In this document: in pieces, positions 1-7,069 of the stretch | How the letters are laid out: the number at the start of each line of letters is the position of its first letter | Position numbering within the stretch: the stretch's first letter is position 1 | DNA from: Fibrobacteres bacterium CG2_30_45_31 | GTDB taxonomy: Bacteria > Fibrobacterota > Fibrobacteria > Fibrobacterales > Fibrobacteraceae | Length of the DNA stretch: 12,149 bases | Reading direction: 5' to 3' | Assembly: GCA_001873075.1 (NCBI GenBank) | Contig: MNYL01000023.1 | Location: forward strand, 1 to 12,149 | Made by a program: the position numbers and the translations under genes | The notes under the pieces: model-generated | Databases searched by the model: none | Seen by the model: only the letters and a program-made list of their open reading frames with translations | What the model was told of the DNA's origin: nothing

Positions 1-150
1 GGAACCAAGTTTGCTCTAACAGTGCAGAAATGCCCGTTGGTTTCCTTTGCCTTCCAGACTCTAGCCCCCTATTGGAGGTGGTCGTTTACAGGAAATCTCT
101 GCGTTTGCGCGCGGTGTGGTCCGGGTGCACCAAAAAAAGGTGATTAGAAA
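1..150. other. Unassigned G+C-rich stretch, possible gene tail or structured RNA
   Basis: I see no recognisable gene here. Two rightward frames are open from the window edge, one to a TAG at 145-147 and one to a TGA at 141-143, but neither translation looks like a known protein and both are rich in Cys, Trp and Arg. Several short helices can be drawn: bases 1-8 with 37-45 (one bulge), GCG-TTTG-CGC at 101-110, and 113-117 with 127-131. I compared it by eye with tmRNA, 6S, SRP and RNase P RNA signatures and found no convincing match. It could be the 3' end of an upstream coding gene, part of a structured RNA, or plain spacer. Confidence 0.3.
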
Positions 151-154
151 TAAA

Positions 155-182
155 AAAAGCGGCATGGAGTGATGTCGCTTTT
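155..182 (-). terminator. Rho-independent terminator of thrC
   Basis: An 11-bp stem (155-165 with 172-182, one G-U type mismatch) closes a 6-base loop. On the minus strand the stem runs into a T-run (complement of the A-run 152-158), the usual intrinsic terminator form. It lies 23 bases beyond the thrC stop. On the plus strand the T-run is only four bases, so it would terminate rightward transcription weakly. Confidence 0.8.
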
Positions 183-205
183 AATTTGTTGTCAATTTAG
201 AGAAT

Positions 206-1543
206 TTACCGGCGGCGGTTCGCCATTTCTTTTTTGAGGATGTCCATGACAGGGCCGATTTCTGCGGGGGCCTTGAAAATGGGATTCGCAAATTTTGAGG
301 AGATCCCTTCGAGGGTGTTCTCGTGGTAGGCGACTTTGAATTCGGTGAATTTGAGGCCATGCGCGGTGCTGATGACGACGACTTCTTCATCCGGGGCGAT
401 TTTGTTTTCACTGCGAAGTTTGGTGAGGGCACCGAGGGCGACTCCGGTGTGCGGGCAGCAGTAGAGTCCTGTGCGATCGGCGCGGTGAGCGGCATCGGCG
501 AGTTCCTGTTCCGAGACGGAGATGACCATGCCGTTGTAGTTTTTGATGGCGCGTTCCGCTTTGGGGTAGCTTACGGGGTTGCCGATCTGGATGGCGCTCG
601 CGAGGGTTTTTTTCGCTTTGACGGGAATGAGTTTGTCGAAGCCCCGTTGATAGGCTTGGTAGAAGGGGTTGGCGTTTTCGGCCTGAGCGACGATGATGCG
701 CGGCTTTTTATCGATGAGGCCCATGGCGAGGCAGTCGTCAAAACCTTTGGCGAGGGCACTGACGTTGCCGAGGTTGCCGCCGGGGATGATGATGGTGTCG
801 GGGACGTGCCAATCGAGCTGCTGACAGATTTCCGGGCTGATGGTTTTCTGACCTTCAATGCGGAGGCTGTTCATGGAGTTCGCAAGGTAAATGCGGTTGT
901 CGGCGGTGACCTGTTGCACGATTTGCATGCAGCCGTCAAAGTCGGTATCGAGAGCAAGCACGATGCTGCCGTTGCTGATGGGTTGTATCAGTTGGGCGAT
1001 GCTGGTTTTGCCCGCAGGGAGAAATACGATGCTCGGAATTCCTGCTTTGGCGCAAAAAGCGGAAAGCGCGGCGGAGGTGTCCCCGGTGCTTGCGCAGGCG
1101 ACGGCGTCAATGGAGGCCCCTTTTTTGATCATGTGATTGACCTGGCTCACGAGCACGGTCATGCCCAAGTCTTTGAAGCTTCCCGTGTGGGAGTTGCCGC
1201 AGAGTTTGACAAAGAGCTTGTTCATGCCGAGCTCTTTGGCGAGCGCACTCGCGTCAAATAAGGGATTCCAGCCTTCCTGGAGGGTCACGATGTCTTCTTC
1301 CGGGATTTCCGGGAGCACCATTTCGCGTTTGCTCCAGATGCCGGACATATCGGCAGGTCTGAAACTCATGCGGCGTTCGGCAAAGAGCTTTTTCCATTCG
1401 AGGGGACTTCGGCTTGCTAAAGCGTCACGGTCGTGGTGGACTTCGAGGAGGCTTCCATCAACGGTGCTTCTGTAAATTACCTGATCCAGAGGGTAGGTAT
1501 CGGTGCCATTGATATTTTGAAACTGAGCATGAAAAGGCTTCAT
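206..1543 (-). CDS. thrC: Threonine synthase
   Basis: This PLP enzyme converts O-phospho-L-homoserine to L-threonine plus phosphate, the last step of threonine synthesis in the cytoplasm. The protein is 445 residues, close to the usual family length. The PLP-binding lysine is K124 in HTGSFKD (119-125). A conserved ACASTGDTSAAL segment lies at 149-160, the phosphate-binding glycine loop GGNLGN at 255-260, and a conserved CPHTGVALGAL block at 363-373. I start it at the ATG at 1543 because GAGG sits five bases upstream; an in-frame TTG 36 bases further out has no such site. The N-terminal segment YRSTVDGSLLEV (24-35) aligns with a region that in many relatives is a Cys-x-x-Cys-Gly knuckle, and those cysteines are absent here. 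The gene is monocistronic within the window, divergent from the lipoprotein cluster, and ends in its own terminator. No thrA or thrB lies nearby. Its codons are more G/C-ending than those of the next cluster. Confidence 0.97.
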   Translation of the reverse strand: MKPFHAQFQNINGTDTYPLDQVIYRSTVDGSLLEVHHDRDALASRSPLEWKKLFAERRMSFRPADMSGIWSKREMVLPEIPEEDIVTLQEGWNPLFDASALAKELGMNKLFVKLCGNSHTGSFKDLGMTVLVSQVNHMIKKGASIDAVACASTGDTSAALSAFCAKAGIPSIVFLPAGKTSIAQLIQPISNGSIVLALDTDFDGCMQIVQQVTADNRIYLANSMNSLRIEGQKTISPEICQQLDWHVPDTIIIPGGNLGNVSALAKGFDDCLAMGLIDKKPRIIVAQAENANPFYQAYQRGFDKLIPVKAKKTLASAIQIGNPVSYPKAERAIKNYNGMVISVSEQELADAAHRADRTGLYCCPHTGVALGALTKLRSENKIAPDEEVVVISTAHGLKFTEFKVAYHENTLEGISSKFANPIFKAPAEIGPVMDILKKEMANRRR

Positions 1544-1640
1544 AGTATCCTCAAAAATTTTACAGTTCAAAGCTAGCAATAATCTGTAAGATCAATAGTT
1601 TGTATATTTGCAACCGAGTTTATTTTTCATTGGAGTTTCT
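1544..1640. promoter_or_regulatory. Divergent promoter region between thrC and the lipoprotein cluster
   Basis: These 97 bases separate two divergent genes and must hold promoters for both. The stretch is A+T-rich, with a TATATT at 1603-1608 facing right and a TAAAAT-like element facing thrC just upstream of its ribosome site. I could not pair either with a convincing -35 box, so no exact promoter is assigned. Confidence 0.45.
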
Positions 1641-3041
1641 GTGAAGAAATCCGTATTTCTTTTCTTTTTTGCGCTGCTGCCATCCTTGGCTTTGGTGGCG
1701 TGTCTTTTTGATTCCTCTGATAGTTCCCTGGTGTCTTGGCTTGATGATCAGGGCTTTCCTTCGAATTATAAAGTGGAGACGGTTTCGATTGATAGTATTT
1801 ATCCCGTTTCTGCGGCAGTGGGCTTTGACAGTACTCCGCGCAAACAATCGTACCAAGGGGTTCTGGGCAATGTGTCCGGGATGAATCATGAGTTAGTCTT
1901 TGATTTTTGTTTTAGAGATGTTTCTTTTTTCTCAAAGTTTGAGAATACGGATTCTGCGGCCGCCTTTCTTGCGATCTATTTGGATTCCGCCTTTTATGAT
2001 CAGGCAGGGATAGCAGATTCTCTTCCGATTGGCGAAAATTTGGAAATCGCTTATACATGGATTTTGGACAAGGGTGTAGGGGATGATTACCTGGATAGCG
2101 TAGGTGACATCAAAGATTCCATTTGGCTTCGGGAATTGCGGGGCTGGAAGAATGCACCGACGGTTGATACAATTTACACTGTGAAAGTGAATAATCTGGA
2201 TTCTGCGATTCGTTTGGATTTGCCGGGTTCCTTGGTGAAAGCGTTAATGACGATAGAAGATGGAGCTCGTCTACAATTGCGTATGTCTGCTCCCCATTCC
2301 AAACGGTTGTACCGCATCTATGGCCCTTCTTCTTCGCCTCCGCCGTTTATGCGTATGCGTGTGACCGATACCGATTTTAAGAGCGTATGGCCGTTTCGCA
2401 TGGGTCTTGTGAGTACTAGCGAAGAAACTTGCAAAGACTGTTTGATTTTGCATGGTGGAGTTTTGGAATCTTTGGTGGTGGATATTCCGGGGGAAAAGAT
2501 CCTGAATGCTCTCGAGAATCTATACGGCGATGATTTCCCCTATACCGAGGGCGATAGTATGGATGTACGTCAGGCGGTGGTGCTTGCGCGTTTGACTATG
2601 GGACGTAGTAATTCCATGGACGGCTCTGAACTTGGGCTCCCGGTTCAGGTTGCCATCGCTTCTTTTGTGGATAGCAATGGGGCTGAAGTACAAAAGACGG
2701 AAAGTTATAAGCTGAATCGTGAGCTTATCAAGGAATCGGGACACCCCAATTTGGTATTCATGGAAGGAGATTCCTTGTCATTACAAATGACATACGGAAT
2801 GCGCTCCTACATTAATCGCGCGGGTGCTGGGGCTAAGTTGCGAGTGGTGCTTCGTATGGGCCGCTCCATGCTTGCTCCTTATGATACTCTTTACTACGAT
2901 CACCTCACAAGTGATGGGGAAGATTCCGTTTATATGTTCATGGATTATTTGACTTATTCTCGTTACGATTTTACGGAAGAAATGAAGAGCCCAATGTCGT
3001 TAAAACTTTGGCTTGCAACGAAGAGGGGGGATGACGAATGA
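1641..3041 (+). CDS. Outer-envelope lipoprotein of unknown function
   Basis: The 466-residue product begins with two lysines, a hydrophobic stretch (5-20) and a lipobox L-V-A-C with the acylated cysteine at 21, so it should be an exported, lipid-anchored protein. I choose the GTG at 1641 because GGAG (1632-1635) lies five bases upstream; the longer TTG start at 1608 has no ribosome site and would put eleven residues before the charged n-region. The mature part is rich in Asp, Ser and aromatics. It may be two related halves: a Leu-Asp-Leu-Pro stretch near 192-201 resembles a Val-Asp-Ile-Pro stretch near 280-290. A Cys-x-x-Cys pair lies at 264-267. Its style recalls the DUF4270 lipoproteins of Bacteroidetes, but I cannot confirm homology. 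Its stop overlaps the next gene's start (ATGA), so the two are probably translationally coupled. Function not recognised. Confidence 0.85.
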   Translation: MKKSVFLFFFALLPSLALVACLFDSSDSSLVSWLDDQGFPSNYKVETVSIDSIYPVSAAVGFDSTPRKQSYQGVLGNVSGMNHELVFDFCFRDVSFFSKFENTDSAAAFLAIYLDSAFYDQAGIADSLPIGENLEIAYTWILDKGVGDDYLDSVGDIKDSIWLRELRGWKNAPTVDTIYTVKVNNLDSAIRLDLPGSLVKALMTIEDGARLQLRMSAPHSKRLYRIYGPSSSPPPFMRMRVTDTDFKSVWPFRMGLVSTSEETCKDCLILHGGVLESLVVDIPGEKILNALENLYGDDFPYTEGDSMDVRQAVVLARLTMGRSNSMDGSELGLPVQVAIASFVDSNGAEVQKTESYKLNRELIKESGHPNLVFMEGDSLSLQMTYGMRSYINRAGAGAKLRVVLRMGRSMLAPYDTLYYDHLTSDGEDSVYMFMDYLTYSRYDFTEEMKSPMSLKLWLATKRGDDE

Positions 3042-4285
3042 TCCGCAATAGTTTGTTTACTGTACTTGTTTTGATTATTTGTTCTCAAGCAGCGTCCTTG
3101 ATCGGATTAGAGGCTTTAGGTAAATCAAGTGATGGTCTTTCTGCTCCATTTCTTGGTCGCGGTAATGCGGGTCATGCAAAAACAGGGGATGGTCTTTCCT
3201 TGTGGAACCCCGCTATTTTGGCGTTCGAAGAAAAAGTAAGCTTTGTGGCTGATATCTCTTATGAAACGGTTGCGGCTTCCAATGGGGACGTTTCTTATTC
3301 CACCACCTCTTTTGATATCCCTTCACTGATGCTTTCTTTCCCCTTGGGACGATTTGGGGCTATCGCTGTAGGTGTTGTGCAGGAGTACTCTTCAAATTTG
3401 CGCGTGGAGGTTTCTGATTCTTCGACATCGAATTTGGCAAAGTTGGAGTATCAAGGAAGTTTGTTTGAGTTGACTCCAACCTATGCACTTCGTTTGCCTT
3501 TTTTTCGCCGGATTTCTTTAGGTTTTACAGGGCATTTTGTGATGGGCGGGAATTCTCGTGAATTGACGCTTGGAGCGGACAATAGTGCCGTCGCTGAGGA
3601 TGATGCTTGGGCTACCAATAATTCAGAACTTACCGATAATGTTGATGGTACTTGGGAAATAAAAAATCACCCTGCCTACTATACAGGATCCGCAGAATAT
3701 AAGGGGCGTGATGTAAGCTATTATCTCTCTTACACAACGGCTTATGTTCTCGCAAATGATTTGGAATATAATTTTGAATTCAGCCAACTGGATACTTTGG
3801 TTCCCACAAAAATAACACGTGAAATTGATGTGCCCGCAACATTTGCTACCGGTGTGAATTACCAATTTTTAAAGCGTCACAATGTGATGTTTGATTTTAT
3901 GTTCCGTGGTTGGGATAAAAACATTCCCAATTTAGGAGGGGGTTGGAATTTAGCGGATTCTACAGAAACGCAAACGGAGTTTCTTGCGGCTATTGGTTAC
4001 CAACGAGATGGCAGTAGCGTTATTTATGACAAATTTTGGGAAAAAATCACTTATCGTCTTGGGGCGTGGACTCGTAATTGGTACATTTCCGATGTCACTG
4101 AGTATGGTGGTGCTTTAGGTGTCGGAATTCCTCTGGGTCGTCGTGGCACACAATTGGATATAGCTGTACAAGGGGGATTGCGAGAATCTGAGAACGATTC
4201 ATTCTGGGACGAAAAATTTGTGGGAATTACATTGGGTCTGACTGGTGTTGGATCATGGGGTGTGACCCCTCGGAATTATCGCTAA
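3038..4285 (+). CDS. Outer-membrane beta-barrel protein, PorV/UPF0164-like
   Basis: This 415-residue protein has a cleavable type signal peptide (basic start, hydrophobic 5-16, likely cut after the Ala-Ala-Ser around 18-20). It is followed by the pattern GRGNAGHAKTGDGLSLWNPA (40-59), which resembles the plug-like N-terminal motif (Ala/Gly-rich, then W-N-P-A) of PorV/PorQ/UPF0164 and FadL-like barrels. The rest alternates polar and hydrophobic residues with many aromatics, as in beta strands, and the last strand (about 391-408) ends in a Gly/Trp-rich tail. The gene starts inside the stop of the lipoprotein gene (ATGA, 3038-3041) with a strong G-rich ribosome site just upstream, so the two products may act together at the outer membrane. 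I infer barrel topology from composition; substrate or secretion role is unknown. It could equally be a type 9-like secretion accessory or a transport channel. Confidence 0.82.
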   Translation: MIRNSLFTVLVLIICSQAASLIGLEALGKSSDGLSAPFLGRGNAGHAKTGDGLSLWNPAILAFEEKVSFVADISYETVAASNGDVSYSTTSFDIPSLMLSFPLGRFGAIAVGVVQEYSSNLRVEVSDSSTSNLAKLEYQGSLFELTPTYALRLPFFRRISLGFTGHFVMGGNSRELTLGADNSAVAEDDAWATNNSELTDNVDGTWEIKNHPAYYTGSAEYKGRDVSYYLSYTTAYVLANDLEYNFEFSQLDTLVPTKITREIDVPATFATGVNYQFLKRHNVMFDFMFRGWDKNIPNLGGGWNLADSTETQTEFLAAIGYQRDGSSVIYDKFWEKITYRLGAWTRNWYISDVTEYGGALGVGIPLGRRGTQLDIAVQGGLRESENDSFWDEKFVGITLGLTGVGSWGVTPRNYR

Positions 4286-4304
4286 AGAAATGCAAGGAGC
4301 TAAA

Positions 4305-5420
4305 ATGAGTGAGAAAAAACAAGTGAAAAAAATGTCCACAAGTAAAACTTCCGCGAAACCCACGGCAAAAAAGACTCTTGATGTAAAAGCTGCTGTGAGA
4401 TCTGCTGTGAAAGGTGCCGTGGCTAAAATTGAAAAAAGAATGGCCAGTGTGACTGAAAGGAAAACCACAAAGCCTGCCGCAAAATCACCTGCAAAGTCTG
4501 TTGTCGCGAAAGCAGTTGAAAAACCCGTAGTGAAGTCTGTTAAAAAAGAAGCCGCAAAGCCCATCACTAACAAGGTCGCTGCGAAGCCTGCCGCAAAATC
4601 ACCTGCAAAGTCGGTCGCTACTAAGAAGGTTTCAAAGGCTCCTGTGGATGCTTCTCAGCACTCTTTTTCTCCCGAATACTTGGTTTTGATGCAGCGCGAT
4701 CCGAATTGGATGCACGCATTTTGGGATGTGAGTGAAAAGCGTCTTGCCGATGCCATGCTCGGTGGATCGAAATTAGTGCTTCGCCTTTATGATGTGAGCT
4801 CTGATTTAACGGTTCGCAAAGCCAAAAATCGCAAGTTCCGAGATGTGGAAATACCAAGAGAAGCAAAGAGCTGGTATATACAAAATCAAGGATCTTACGC
4901 TTGTTCTGCAAGCATTGGCTCTGTGGACCAATCTGGTAATTTTTCTCCTTTTGTGAATTCCTCTTCGTTGCAAACATTTAGCTTTGATGGTGTCAGTGCA
5001 GAAACAGACAACCCCTTTTTCAAAGCGTCTATCGGTAGTGCAGGAATTGGTGGTTTCGGTAGTTCTGGTCTTACCAGTCCTTCGGCAAATTCTTGGTTTG
5101 AACGCCTCGCAAGTTCTTCGGAATCTCTTTCTTCGGGTTCCCTTTCGAGTGGTGCATTAGTGGGTTCTTCTGTTGATTCTGTGAACTATGGGAAAGATTT
5201 TTTCTTGTGGGTCAAAACGCGCCTTATTGTTTATGGTGGTACACGCCCTGATGCCCATTTGCAAGTACGCGGAGAGTCTTTTCCGCTCAATGCTGATGGA
5301 ACGTTCTCGTTGGAAATGGACCTTCCTGATTCTACGCAGGTCATTCCAGTATTTGCAACCGACAAGGATGGCGATTTTCCCACAACGATCGTGCCTATTG
5401 TCGTAAAACGTACGGAGTAA
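4305..5420 (+). CDS. DUF4912 protein with histone-H1-like Lys/Ala/Pro tail
   Basis: The product has 371 residues in three parts. Residues 1-115 form a very basic, low-complexity Lys/Ala/Pro/Ser/Val tail like histone H1 or AlgP tails, containing the block KPAAKSPAKSV twice (56-66 and 94-104). Residues about 120-225 match the DUF4912 pattern: a Y-L-V-L-M start, R-D-P-N-W and FWDVS (139-143), LRLYDVS (159-165), WYIQNQGSYACSASIG (190-205) and the N-F-S-P-F-V block. A Ser/Gly-rich linker (about 240-290) leads to a C-terminal beta domain with IVYGGTRPDA (308-317) and a D-G-T-F-S turn (331-335), also typical of DUF4912 proteins. There is no signal peptide, so it is probably cytoplasmic. The ATG at 4305 is chosen because AAGGAG (4294-4299) lies five bases upstream; the earlier ATG at 4290 has no site. 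From memory, DUF4912 genes often neighbour GH57/DUF1957 genes, as here, suggesting a role in alpha-glucan metabolism; the biochemical role is unknown. Confidence 0.9.
   Translation: MSEKKQVKKMSTSKTSAKPTAKKTLDVKAAVRSAVKGAVAKIEKRMASVTERKTTKPAAKSPAKSVVAKAVEKPVVKSVKKEAAKPITNKVAAKPAAKSPAKSVATKKVSKAPVDASQHSFSPEYLVLMQRDPNWMHAFWDVSEKRLADAMLGGSKLVLRLYDVSSDLTVRKAKNRKFRDVEIPREAKSWYIQNQGSYACSASIGSVDQSGNFSPFVNSSSLQTFSFDGVSAETDNPFFKASIGSAGIGGFGSSGLTSPSANSWFERLASSSESLSSGSLSSGALVGSSVDSVNYGKDFFLWVKTRLIVYGGTRPDAHLQVRGESFPLNADGTFSLEMDLPDSTQVIPVFATDKDGDFPTTIVPIVVKRTE
4470..4612 (+). repeat. Perfect 29-bp direct repeat inside the basic tail
   Basis: Bases 4470-4498 and 4584-4612 are identical over 29 bp, starting AAGCCTGCCGC. 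They are 114 bases apart, a multiple of three, so both encode the same KPAAKSPAKS-type block in frame. Identity at synonymous positions indicates a recent duplication or gene conversion rather than protein-level selection alone. Confidence 0.95.
5414..5417 (+). promoter_or_regulatory. Ribosome binding site favouring a TTG start
   Basis: GGAG within the last codons of the DUF4912 gene sits eight bases before a TTG (5426) and fourteen before an in-frame ATG (5432). The spacing favours the TTG, though the ATG two codons later cannot be excluded. The site being inside the upstream gene implies coupled translation. Confidence 0.6.
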
Positions 5421-5425
5421 TTTCT

Positions 5426-7018
5426 TTGAACATGAATGGCAAGGGAAAGCTCCTTCTGCTTTTGCATGCGCATCTCCCGTTTGTGCGCAATCCGGATTAC
5501 GACCGATTTTTGGAAGAAAATTGGTTGTTTGAAGCGCTTTCCGAAACTTATCTGCCTTTGGTGCAGACGCTTTCTCGACTTGCCGAAAAGGGAATCCCCG
5601 GGACGCTTAATTTAAGTGTTTCTGCTCCGCTTTTGCATATGCTTGCGGATTCATTGCTTTTGGAACGTTATACGCGGCATTTACAAGAACAGTTGGCTCT
5701 TTCCGAGAAAGAGTTGGTTCGTTTAGCGAACGATTCGGAACTCCTCGAAATAGCTCGTTTTTATCATACAAGACAATTAGAATTGATCGATACTTGGGAT
5801 CATCGTTGTGGGCGTGATGTTCTCGCGACTTTTCGTTCTTTGGAATCTCGGGGCAAACTCACGCTTTTAACGTGTGTGGGGACGCATCCTTTTTTACCTG
5901 CCTATCAATCGGATGTGGGTTCCATTCGTTTCCAGTTAGCACTGACGGTTAAAGCTTTTGAAACTGCATTTCACAAAAAGCCCAAGGGACTTTGGCTCCC
6001 GGAATGCGGCTATTTTGATGGTTTGGATGCATTACTTGCTGAGTTTGGCTTTGAGTATTTCTTTTTGGAAACGCACGGCGTTTTACTGGCGACGCCTCCG
6101 CCTCGTTATGGTGTATTTTCGCCTATGAGGACCCCTGCGGGGCTTTGCTGCATGGGACGTGAACAAAGTAGCTCTGTAGAAGTGTGGAGCCGTACTCATG
6201 GTTATCCGGGTCACCCTGACTATCGAGAATTTTTTAGAGATATTAGTAAAGAACTTGGCAAAGATTACCTTGGTGAGTATTTCTTTGCGGGCGACACACC
6301 CATAGATACGGGGTTCAAATATTATCGCATTACGGGTGGAGAAAATAAGGCGATTTATCGTCCGTGGCAAGCGATGCTTTTGGCTCGTGAGCATGCACGA
6401 TTATTTATTGCGAATAGGGAATCCACCATTCTGTCGCTTGCTCCCCAGATGGATTCACAGAAACCTTCGATCCTTTGTCCTTATGATGCGGAGCTTTTTG
6501 GCCATTGGTGGTTTGAAGGACCTCAATTTATAGAAGGTCTATTTGAAAGAGCGGCGGCTTCTCATTCCATAGAGATGGCTTCTACAGAAGGAATGCAACC
6601 AGATAAGGGTGATATTGAAAAGCATCATCCGGTCTTTTCTTCATGGGGAGAGGGCGGTTTTGGATCGGTTTGGATCAATAGTGAAGTGGATTGGATTTAT
6701 CCCTTATGCTATAAGATGCTCGCTTGCTTTCGGGAGTGTAGTGCGGTGAAGCCTGTGTCCAAAATGCAAAAACGAATTCTTGCTCAGATGGCACGAGAAA
6801 TAGCCCTTTTCCAAGCTTCAGATTGGGCTTTTATGATTCATAATCATTCTGCGGAAGATTTTGCGAAAGGTCAACTGCACGAATATTTTGAAAATTTCAC
6901 GCACTTATACGAAATGTTTTCAACAGGCTCTGAAATGGATGTTGAACTCCTTTCTAAAATCGAAGCCAAAGACAACATTTTTCCTTGGATGAACGAGTCG
7001 TTTTATCATTTTTTGTAG
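5426..7018 (+). CDS. GH57 1,4-alpha-glucan branching enzyme
   Basis: This enzyme most likely introduces alpha-1,6 branches into glycogen-like alpha-glucan in the cytoplasm. At 530 residues it has the normal length of GH57 branching enzymes. The five family motifs are visible: HAHLPFVR (14-21), GTHPFLP (152-158), WLPECGY (190-196) with the predicted nucleophile E193, CPYDAELFGHWWFEGP (351-366) with the predicted acid/base D354, and SDWAFMIHN (465-473). PRYGVFSP (226-233) fits the flexible loop carrying a tyrosine important for branching, by recall of the Thermus enzyme. The C-terminal helical part (about 420-525) is the DUF1957 region. There is no signal peptide. The gene follows the DUF4912 gene by five bases and is the last of the cluster, ending before a convergent hairpin. 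Other GH57 activities (4-alpha-glucanotransferase, amylopullulanase) are less likely given the length, motif 4 and DUF1957. The TTG start is chosen from ribosome-site spacing. Confidence 0.94.
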   Translation: MNMNGKGKLLLLLHAHLPFVRNPDYDRFLEENWLFEALSETYLPLVQTLSRLAEKGIPGTLNLSVSAPLLHMLADSLLLERYTRHLQEQLALSEKELVRLANDSELLEIARFYHTRQLELIDTWDHRCGRDVLATFRSLESRGKLTLLTCVGTHPFLPAYQSDVGSIRFQLALTVKAFETAFHKKPKGLWLPECGYFDGLDALLAEFGFEYFFLETHGVLLATPPPRYGVFSPMRTPAGLCCMGREQSSSVEVWSRTHGYPGHPDYREFFRDISKELGKDYLGEYFFAGDTPIDTGFKYYRITGGENKAIYRPWQAMLLAREHARLFIANRESTILSLAPQMDSQKPSILCPYDAELFGHWWFEGPQFIEGLFERAAASHSIEMASTEGMQPDKGDIEKHHPVFSSWGEGGFGSVWINSEVDWIYPLCYKMLACFRECSAVKPVSKMQKRILAQMAREIALFQASDWAFMIHNHSAEDFAKGQLHEYFENFTHLYEMFSTGSEMDVELLSKIEAKDNIFPWMNESFYHFL

Positions 7019-7055
7019 CACCTTGAGTCCTATTTTTGAGGTGTTTTCAAGGTGC
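7018..7055. terminator. Convergent hairpin after the GH57 gene
   Basis: A perfect 9-bp stem, GCACCTTGA (7018-7026) with its complement (7047-7055), encloses a 20-base loop between two convergent genes. Neither side has a proper T-run, so it may be a weak or factor-assisted terminator, or a 3'-end-stabilising structure. Confidence 0.45.
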
Positions 7056-7069
7056 TTCTAAACAGAGAG

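Noticed and set aside
323..1261. A 312-codon rightward open frame
   Set aside because: It lies entirely antisense to thrC, whose family motifs are unmistakable, and arises from G/C-ending codons of thrC. Its translation is low-complexity Gly/Asp/Val with no ribosome site.
1608..1640. Longer TTG start for the lipoprotein gene
   Set aside because: There is no ribosome site, and it would add eleven residues ahead of the basic n-region of a clear lipoprotein signal.
4290..4304. ATG start five codons earlier for the DUF4912 gene
   Set aside because: The AAGGAG ribosome site lies inside this extension and points to the ATG at 4305.
4305..4650. AlgP-like or histone H1-like DNA-binding protein
   Set aside because: The tail alone fits, but the remaining two thirds match DUF4912, so the tail is an appendage rather than the whole protein.
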